Assembly (NCBI GenBank): GCA_018242485.1
Contig: JAFEBV010000017.1
Location: 1-64,000 of the forward strand
Source of the DNA: Pseudomonadota bacterium
GTDB taxonomy: Bacteria > Pseudomonadota > Gammaproteobacteria > Xanthomonadales > Xanthomonadaceae
DNA length: 64,000 nucleotides
Reading direction: 5' to 3'
Position numbers and translations under genes: made by a program. Shown in pieces: positions 58,439 to 64,000 of this stretch. The notes under the pieces are model-generated. The model searched no databases, had not been told where the DNA came from, and saw nothing but the letters and a program-made list of their open reading frames with translations. Numbering within the stretch: position 1 is the first letter of the stretch; each line of letters opens with the position of its first letter.

Positions 58439-59422
58439 ATGAAACTCGGCTCACTCAAGGAAGGCGGCCGCGACGGCACGCTGATCGTGGTCTCCCGCGA
58501 CCTGTCGCGCGCGGTGCGCGCCAGCGGCATCGCCGACACCCTGCAACGCGCGCTGGAGGATTGGTCGAACCTCGCGCCACGGCTCAACGCGCTGTCTGAG
58601 CGACTCAACGCCGGCACGGCCGAAGGGGCGTTCGACGTGGACATGGCCGCGCTGGCCGCGCCGCTGCCGCGCGCCTATGAATTCGTCGATGGCAGCGCCT
58701 ACCTGCCGCACGTCGAGCGCGTGCGCCGCGCGCGCGGCGCGCAGGTGCCGGAAAGCTTCTACACCGACCCGCTGATGTACCAGGCGGTCAGCGCCGGTTT
58801 CTACGGCCCGCGCGATCCGGTGCAGGTGCCCGATGCCGCCTACGGCATCGATCTGGAAGCCGAGGTCGTGGTCGTCACCGACGACGTGCCGATGGCGGTG
58901 ACGACCGCGCAGGCCGCCGCGCACATCCAGTTGATCGGCTTGATCAACGATGTGTCGTTGCGCAATTTGATTCCGCCGGAGCTGGCCAAGGGCTTCGGCT
59001 TCCTGCAATCCAAGCCGCGTTCAGCGCTGTCGCCTGTATTCGTGACGCCGGACGAACTGGGCGATGCGTGGCAGGGCAACAAGGTGCATCTGGCCATGCT
59101 CACCCACATCAACGGGCAATGGTTCGGCGCGCCGGAGGCGGGCGTGGACATGCAGTTCGACTTCGCCCAGCTCGTCGCGCACGCGGCCAAGACGCGGCCG
59201 CTGTCGGCCGGCACCATCGTCGGCTCGGGCACGGTGGCCAACGAGGACACTTCGCTGGGCGCGTCGTGCTTCGCCGAGCGGCGCACGGTGGAGACGCTGG
59301 AGACCGGCGCGCCGAAAACCCCGTTCATGGCCTTCGGCGACAGCGTACGGATCGAGATGCTCGACCGCGACGGGCGCAGCGTCTTCGGGGCGATCGAACA
59401 GGCGATCGTCAAGGCTGGATGA
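58439..59422 (+). CDS. Fumarylacetoacetate hydrolase family protein
   Basis: A 327-residue FAH-fold hydrolase, the last step of tyrosine/homogentisate breakdown, giving fumarate and acetoacetate. Metal-binding residues lie in YGIDLEAEVVVVTDDVPM, with GSGTVANEDTSLGASC near the end. The neighbour maiA supports the tyrosine pathway. Upstream pathway genes (hppD, hmgA) are not in this window. ATG follows AAGGAAAACAGATAA with a ribosome binding site (AAGGA). Confidence 0.93.
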   Translation: MKLGSLKEGGRDGTLIVVSRDLSRAVRASGIADTLQRALEDWSNLAPRLNALSERLNAGTAEGAFDVDMAALAAPLPRAYEFVDGSAYLPHVERVRRARGAQVPESFYTDPLMYQAVSAGFYGPRDPVQVPDAAYGIDLEAEVVVVTDDVPMAVTTAQAAAHIQLIGLINDVSLRNLIPPELAKGFGFLQSKPRSALSPVFVTPDELGDAWQGNKVHLAMLTHINGQWFGAPEAGVDMQFDFAQLVAHAAKTRPLSAGTIVGSGTVANEDTSLGASCFAERRTVETLETGAPKTPFMAFGDSVRIEMLDRDGRSVFGAIEQAIVKAG

Positions 59423-59530
59423 GTCGATCCGGCGGCGTTCACCGGCGCGTCAGCGGGGCGCTTTCCATCCGCCCCGGCAACCGTTAGCCTGCGCATCGGG
59501 CGCTGCACAGGCGGCGCGGGATCGGACGGC

Positions 59531-60205
59531 ATGGCCAACCAACACGAGAAGTTGCGGCTGTACAGCTACTGGCGCTCCAGCGCGGCCTATCGCGTGCGCA
59601 TCGCGCTCAACCTCAAGGGCCTGCCGCACGAGATCGTGCCAGTGCACCTGCTGGACGGCGGCGGCCAGCAGCACGCGCTGGAATACCGCGCGATCCAGCC
59701 GCAGGCGCTGGTGCCGGCGCTGATGCACGGCCACCGCATCCTGCGCCAGTCGATGGCGATCATCGAGTACATCGACGAGACCTGGCCGGAGCCGCCGCTG
59801 CTGCCGGCCACCGCGCGCGACCGCGTGCGCGCCCGCGCGCTGGCGCAGGCGATCGCCTGCGACATCCATCCGCTGAACAACCTGCGGGTGATGAAATACT
59901 TCGAGAACGAATGGAACGTGCCGCCGCCCGAGCGCGAGGAATGGGTACGCCACTGGATCCGCGAAGGTTTCCACGCGGTGGAAAACATGCTCTCCGAACA
60001 TCTGTCCACCGGCACCTTCTGCGATGGCGAACTGCCGGGGCTGGCCGATTGCTGCCTGATCCCGCAGGTGTTCAATGCGCGCCGGTTCGCGGTCGCGCTC
60101 GACGCCTATCCGACCATCCGCCGCATCCACGACTCCTGCATGAAGCTGCCGGCGTTCGACGCCGCGCGTCCGGAGCGGCAGCCGGACGCGCCGACGCCCG
60201 CCTGA
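59531..60205 (+). CDS. maiA: Maleylacetoacetate isomerase (zeta-class GST)
   Basis: A 224-residue glutathione S-transferase of the zeta class that isomerises maleylacetoacetate to fumarylacetoacetate. The glutathione motif is SYWRSSAAYRVRIALNLKG near residue 12; the QSMAIIEYIDE segment binds the glutathione gamma-glutamyl group. It follows fahA by 108 bp on the same strand, so they form a small tyrosine-degradation unit. It converges with pilU, with a GGCGCGCC-centred palindrome between. Confidence 0.95.
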   Translation: MANQHEKLRLYSYWRSSAAYRVRIALNLKGLPHEIVPVHLLDGGGQQHALEYRAIQPQALVPALMHGHRILRQSMAIIEYIDETWPEPPLLPATARDRVRARALAQAIACDIHPLNNLRVMKYFENEWNVPPPEREEWVRHWIREGFHAVENMLSEHLSTGTFCDGELPGLADCCLIPQVFNARRFAVALDAYPTIRRIHDSCMKLPAFDAARPERQPDAPTPA

Positions 60206-60253
60206 ACGCCTCTCGACCGTTCAGCCTCGTGCCGGGCTGACGGCGCGCCGTCG

Positions 60254-61390
60254 TCAGTAGCCGTCGCCCTGGGTGACGTTGGGCGTGGTCGGCGCGAACA
60301 CGTCCGCATAGGGGTCGTGCTCGCCCTGCGCGCCTTCGGACAGGCGGATCTTCAGCGCCAGTCCGTCGCGCGAATCGGCCTTGCGCAGCACCTCCTCCAG
60401 CTCCGCCTTGCCGTCCTTGTACAGCCGGTACAGCGACTGGTCGAAGCTGTGCATGCCCTCCTGCAGGGATTCCTCCATCGCCTGCTTGATCTCGTGCACC
60501 TCGCCGCGGCGAATCAGATCGCGGATCAGCGGCGTGTTGATGAGGATCTCGCTGGCCGGGATGCGCCGCCCGTCCACGCCGATCACCAAGCGCTGGCTGA
60601 TGACGGCTTTCAGGTTCAGCGCGAGGTTCATCAGGATGTTCTTGTGCGCCGATTCGGGGAAGAAGTTGAGGATGCGCTCGAGCGTCTGGTCGGCGTTGTT
60701 GGAGTGCAGGGTGGCAAGGCACAGGTGGCCGGTCTCGGCAAACGCGATCGCCGCCTCCATGGTGGTGGCATCGAGGATCTCGCCGATCAGGATCAGGTCG
60801 GGCGCCTCGCGCATCGCGTTCTTCAGCGCGTTGTGGAAGGCGTGGGTGTCCAGCCCGACTTCGCGCTGGTTGACGATGGATTTCTTGTGCCGGTGCAGGA
60901 ACTCGATCGGATCCTCGATGGTGAGGATGTGCCCGGACTGGCTGGAATTGCGATGGTCGATCATCGCCGCCAAGGTGGTGGATTTGCCCGAGCCGGTGGA
61001 ACCGACCAGCAGCACCAGACCGCGCTGTTCGAGCACGATGTCCTTGAGGATCGAGGGCAGCTTGAGATCCTCGACGCTGGGGATGTCGGACTTGATCGCG
61101 CGGATCACCATGCCCAGCTCGCCGCGCTGCTTGAACACGTTGACGCGGAAGCGCCCGGCCTCGCTGACCGAGATCGCCATGTTCATCTCCAGGTCGCGCT
61201 CGAAGATCGCCACCTGGGTTTCGTCCATCAGCGAATAGGCGATCTTCTTCACCAGCCCGGGCGGCAGGCCGGTGTTGCCCAGCGCGTAGAGCTTGCCCTC
61301 GACCTTCATGTTCACCGGCGCGCCGGTGGTGAGGAACAGATCCGAGGCGTTCTTCTCGGCCATCAGCTTCAGGAAGTATTCGATATCCAT
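60254..61390 (-). CDS. pilU: Type IV pilus retraction ATPase PilU
   Basis: A 378-residue hexameric ATPase of the PilT/PilU family. Walker A is GSTGSGKSTTLAAM, Asp box and Walker B are ILTIEDPIEFLHRH and DLILIGEILDATTMEAAI, and the His box is TGHLCLATLHSNNADQT. Sequence and C-terminal tail (GDGY end, EEVLRKADSRDGLALKIRL) indicate PilU rather than PilT. pilT is not adjacent in view. Supports twitching motility and DNA uptake. Confidence 0.93.
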   Translation of the reverse strand: MDIEYFLKLMAEKNASDLFLTTGAPVNMKVEGKLYALGNTGLPPGLVKKIAYSLMDETQVAIFERDLEMNMAISVSEAGRFRVNVFKQRGELGMVIRAIKSDIPSVEDLKLPSILKDIVLEQRGLVLLVGSTGSGKSTTLAAMIDHRNSSQSGHILTIEDPIEFLHRHKKSIVNQREVGLDTHAFHNALKNAMREAPDLILIGEILDATTMEAAIAFAETGHLCLATLHSNNADQTLERILNFFPESAHKNILMNLALNLKAVISQRLVIGVDGRRIPASEILINTPLIRDLIRRGEVHEIKQAMEESLQEGMHSFDQSLYRLYKDGKAELEEVLRKADSRDGLALKIRLSEGAQGEHDPYADVFAPTTPNVTQGDGY

Positions 61391-61479
61391 CGTGTGGTTC
61401 CCCGTTCGTGATCGCGGTCATTGCAAGCACGTCGCCGCCTTTGGACAATACTCGGGCGACCGTCCCCGTGGAGCCTGTT

Positions 61480-61860
61480 ATGACACCAACGCGGCGAAAA
61501 TTCCATCGTACCCTTGTCGGGCTCGCCCTGCTCGCCGGACTGGCGGGTTGCGCCACCCTGCCGCCGCCGAATCAGGAATTCGGCGTCGCGCAGGCCACCA
61601 TCGCCGGTGCCGGGCCGGCGGCAACGCAGTATGCGCCCGGCGAGATGGCAGCGGCACGGGCCGAACTGGCCGATGCGCAGGCGGCGATGACGCGGGAAAA
61701 TTACGACCGCGCGCGGCCGCTGATCGCCGCTGCACAAGCCGATGCCGACCTCGCCCGCGCCAAGGGCCGGGCGCTGTCGGCGCAGGCGCAGGCGGCGACG
61801 AAGGCGCGAGACAACGACGATCTGCGCCGCCGCCTGCTCGATCAGGAGCCGCTGCCATGA
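61480..61860 (+). CDS. DUF4398 lipoprotein
   Basis: A 126-residue lipoprotein with signal peptide and lipobox LAGC (Cys about residue 24). The mature part is a helical DUF4398 domain (AAARAELADAQAAMTRENYD, then RARPLIAAAQADADLARAKG). It overlaps the next OmpA-like gene by 4 nt; DUF4398/OmpA pairs are common in Xanthomonadales and Pseudomonas and are thought to act in the envelope. The start at 61480 places the signal peptide correctly. Confidence 0.85.
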   Translation: MTPTRRKFHRTLVGLALLAGLAGCATLPPPNQEFGVAQATIAGAGPAATQYAPGEMAAARAELADAQAAMTRENYDRARPLIAAAQADADLARAKGRALSAQAQAATKARDNDDLRRRLLDQEPLP

Positions 61861-62858
61861 ACCGCATTCTTGCCGCCGCGTATGCCGCCGTGCTCGTCTT
61901 CGCTTGCGCCCCCACGGCGCTGGCCGCACAACCGCCGAAGGATCCCGATCTGCAACGGCTGAGCGCGCAGCTGGCGCAGCTGGATGCCGACCCTGTGCTC
62001 GGCCCGCTCGGTGGCGTAGATCGGCTCAAGGCGCATCAGGCGCTGGCCGCGCTCGCCGCGACCGCGCCGCATTCGGACGACCGTAAACCGGCGCTGTATC
62101 TCGCCGAGCGCAGGGTGCAGGCGGCGCGTTTCGCCGCCGAAGCCGATCAGGCGCAGGCGCAGATCGACCAGCTCGACCGCGACCGCGACCGCATCCTGCT
62201 CGACGCCAGCCGCCGCGATGCCGACCGTGCGCGCATGGAAGTCGAGCGCATGCGCATGCAGAACAAGGCACGCGACGAGGAAGCCCAGCGCGCGGCTGCC
62301 GACCAGCAGGCGCGGCAGGATCAGGAAGCGAGCCTGGCCACCGACGCCTCCGATCAGGCGCAGGCACTCGCCGAGGCCAAGGCCAAGGCGGCAGGGCTGG
62401 CGCAGCAGGAAGCTGCGTTGCAGGCTGCGGCAGCCGGCACGGCTGCGCCCCCCGTTTCGACGCCTTCGGCGTCCGGATCGGGCGATCCACGTGGGCCGAC
62501 GACCAGCCTGCCCGGGTCGGCGTTCCTGCCGGGACGGGCCACCTTGCGGATGGACAAGGCGGGCAAGGCGCGCATCCAGGCGCTGATCGATTTCGTGGGC
62601 GCACAGGACGCCAGCGCGACGATCCGCATCGAATCGCATACCGACAGTTCAGCTGGAGCGCAAAAGGCGCTGGCGCTGTCCCAGCAACGCGCGGAGACGA
62701 TCAAGAACTATCTGCGCGCCGCCGGGGTGGCACCCAACCGCATCCAGGCGATCGGGCTGGGCGCGGTGCAGCCGGTCGCCTCGAATGCGACGGCGGCAGG
62801 ACGTGCGCGCAACAACCGCATCCTGGTGATCGCCGTGCGCGCCGCAGGAGGGCAGTGA
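61857..62858 (+). CDS. OmpA family protein with coiled-coil stalk
   Basis: A 333-residue secreted protein: signal peptide (about 1-24), a long Ala/Gln/Arg-rich coiled-coil (about 85-200) and a C-terminal OmpA peptidoglycan-binding domain (about 215-330; SAFLPGRATLRMDKAGKARI, SHTDSSAGAQKALALSQQRA, NRIQAIGLGAVQPVASNAT, GRARNNRILVI). The NxxD/R peptidoglycan-binding residues are present. Coupled to the DUF4398 lipoprotein by ATGA overlap. Confidence 0.9.
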   Translation: MNRILAAAYAAVLVFACAPTALAAQPPKDPDLQRLSAQLAQLDADPVLGPLGGVDRLKAHQALAALAATAPHSDDRKPALYLAERRVQAARFAAEADQAQAQIDQLDRDRDRILLDASRRDADRARMEVERMRMQNKARDEEAQRAAADQQARQDQEASLATDASDQAQALAEAKAKAAGLAQQEAALQAAAAGTAAPPVSTPSASGSGDPRGPTTSLPGSAFLPGRATLRMDKAGKARIQALIDFVGAQDASATIRIESHTDSSAGAQKALALSQQRAETIKNYLRAAGVAPNRIQAIGLGAVQPVASNATAAGRARNNRILVIAVRAAGGQ

Positions 62859-63218
62859 TCGTGGTGACGAACGAGTCGCAACCGGCGGCTGCAGGGTTCG
62901 TGTGCGAATCTTTGTCATCACAATAAACTGCAATAAATACAAATAGATATGAAGGCACTTGCAGCCCTCGTGAGGCAGGAGTAGCTTCACTCTTCCATGC
63001 ACTTCCCGAATGCATGGAGGATCGGATCGCGCCCATGAGTGCCGTCGATTTTCCGGAGCATCGCGTCATCTGGAGCCTGTCGCTCCGTGATGGTGGTGTC
63101 GGAATGCTGGCACTTCGCCATGATCTGGATTCGCATCAGCCAACGCCTCGCTCGCATCGCCGAGTGGGGCGTTCGTATTTCCGGGCCCGAAGATTTTCCG
63201 CAGAGGAGGTCAAGCGCC
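62859..63218. other. Intergenic stretch with an AT-rich patch and a hairpin
   Basis: No convincing gene. 62915-62952 is unusually AT-rich for this window and resembles a promoter region. A perfect 7-bp stem CCATGCA / TGCATGG with a 9-nt loop lies at 62995-63017. Short frames on both strands do not resemble proteins. Confidence 0.5.
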
Positions 63219-63440
63219 ATGTTTGAAAGCCAATCGCGTGACGAGCTGGATGCGCTGCTCAAGTCCAACATCGAGTTCCGCCAGCTCTACCATCGACACC
63301 GCGAACTGGACAAGCAGGTCATGGATGCGGAACTGGGCGTGTTGCCGCTGGACGACACCACGCTCGCGCAGATGAAGCGCGAAAAGCTGCACGCGAAAGA
63401 CCGTCTCACCCATATGTTTGACAGCCGGCCGATGCACTGA
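63219..63440 (+). CDS. DUF465 (YdcH) family protein
   Basis: A 73-residue helical protein of the YdcH/DUF465 family (ESQSRDELDALLKSNIEFRQ, LYHRHRELDKQVMDAELGVL, LAQMKREKLHAKDRL). Function of the family is unknown; it forms coiled-coil dimers. A strong GAGGAGG ribosome binding site at about 63202-63209 supports the ATG at 63219; the longer upstream frame is not conserved. Confidence 0.88.
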   Translation: MFESQSRDELDALLKSNIEFRQLYHRHRELDKQVMDAELGVLPLDDTTLAQMKREKLHAKDRLTHMFDSRPMH

Positions 63441-63540
63441 CCGGAGGCAATCACGATCAAGCGGGCGGTGGTGGCCTCCTCGTCGGCTGCTGCCGCCCGT
63501 TTTCGTTTCTGAGCGTCAATTGGTTACGATCCGACACGAA

Positions 63541-63593
63541 TCCAGAATCCCGAATCGCAAATTTCGATACCCGATACCCGATTCCCGCAGCCA
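63541..63593. repeat. Heptamer repeat upstream of the cysteine synthase gene
   Basis: Degenerate units with 7-bp period (GATACCC, GATACCC, GATTCCC, preceded by GAATCCC and GAATCGC), ending about 80 bp before the next gene. Confidence 0.65.
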
Positions 63594-63673
63594 CGCCGTC
63601 ATCCAGCCGGCACGCCGATGCCGCCTGCTAGAATCGCTTTTCCGACCGCAAGGGTCGATGCAGGCGGTGCAAC

Positions 63674-64000
63674 ATGCCGGTTCACGACAGCGTCCTCGAC
63701 CTGATCGGGCAGACTCCCATGATCCGCGCGCGCAACCTCGACGCGGGTTGCTGCGAGATCTTCCTCAAGCTCGAAGCGGCCAACCCCGGCGGCTCGATCA
63801 AGGATCGCATCGGCCTGTCGATGATCGAATCCGCCGAGCGCGCGGGCAAGATCAAGCCCGGCGACACCCTCGTCGAAGGCACCGCCGGCAATACCGGCAT
63901 CGGGCTGGCGCTGGTGGCGCAGCAGAAGGGCTACCGGTTGATCCTCGTGGTCCCCGACAAGATGAGCCGCGAGAAGATCTTCAACCTCAAGGCGATGGGC
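63674..64000 (+). CDS. Cysteine synthase or cystathionine beta-synthase, partial
   Basis: N-terminal 109 residues of a PLP-dependent fold-II enzyme, cut by the window end. LDLIGQTPMIRARN, the PLP lysine in NPGGSIKDRI, and the substrate loop EGTAGNTGIGLALVAQQKGY are present. The TAGNTG form and the KMSREKIFNLKAMG segment fit cystathionine beta-synthase-type proteins of Xanthomonadales, but O-acetylserine sulfhydrylase cannot be excluded without the C-terminus. ATG at 63674 gives the expected start. Confidence 0.9.
   Translation, partial: MPVHDSVLDLIGQTPMIRARNLDAGCCEIFLKLEAANPGGSIKDRIGLSMIESAERAGKIKPGDTLVEGTAGNTGIGLALVAQQKGYRLILVVPDKMSREKIFNLKAMG

Noticed and set aside
62987-63271. 94-residue leftward gene near the DUF465 gene
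   Set aside because: Overlaps the DUF465 start, has no family resemblance and no ribosome binding site.

Overview
The window is high-GC, gene-dense bacterial DNA. Its gene content and order (rhlB/trxA/rho, ftsE-ftsX near rpoH, radC/coaBC/dut/algC/pyrE, dciA/M23 peptidase/secA, speE/speA, pilU) point to a gammaproteobacterium of the Xanthomonadales (Lysobacterales) group, probably a Rhodanobacter- or Lysobacter-like genus. This assignment rests on recognising protein families and synteny; no database search was run. No rRNA, tRNA, CRISPR array or classical insertion sequence was seen.

Layout. 0-11 kb: a heptamer tandem repeat, dciA-like DUF721, M23 peptidase, a membrane-fused spermidine-synthase-like gene, secA, a mutT/thiE fusion and a prolyl oligopeptidase. 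11-16.7 kb: yefM-yoeB, an ArnT-like glycosyltransferase, ppa, comM, ubiK and glnB. 16.6-20.1 kb: a bufferin (RiPP copper-chelator) operon, bufA-bufB-bufC-doxX, divergent from an ECF sigma/anti-sigma pair. 20-40 kb: mostly housekeeping (speE, speA, an SDR, a SPOR protein, argS, radC, coaBC, dut, a membrane-anchored phosphomannomutase, pyrE) and a cyanophycin synthetase pair. 40.6-48.6 kb: an accessory island with four toxin-antitoxin loci, intact or decayed, and a cluster of zinc-ribbon membrane proteins, two of which carry type IV pilin or GspG pseudopilin domains. 48.7-64 kb: rpoH, ung, a double-receiver response regulator, ftsX/ftsE, rhlB, trxA, rho, fahA/maiA, pilU, a DUF4398 lipoprotein/OmpA pair, a DUF465 gene and the start of a cysteine or cystathionine beta-synthase.

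Three things stand out. (1) A cassette of about 0.69 kb encoding a DUF559 nuclease-like domain sits in frame inside the Mur-ligase-like partner of cphA. It is bounded by outward-facing copies of the palindromic repeat that occurs, often in inverted pairs, between many genes here. This suggests a mobile nuclease/REP-like element with internally deleted relatives. (2) The zinc-ribbon/pseudopilin cluster at 42.7-47.8 kb has modular, recently duplicated N-termini, and one member is split by a ten-G tract that could be a phase-variation switch. (3) Short tandem repeats with a strict 7-bp period but different sequences recur between genes, and one seems to supply the N-terminus of the MutT protein.

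Main limits: starts were chosen by eye from spacing, ribosome binding sites and family lengths. Apparent frameshifts (poly-G tract, parE, TM2/GYF) cannot be separated from sequencing errors using this sequence alone.
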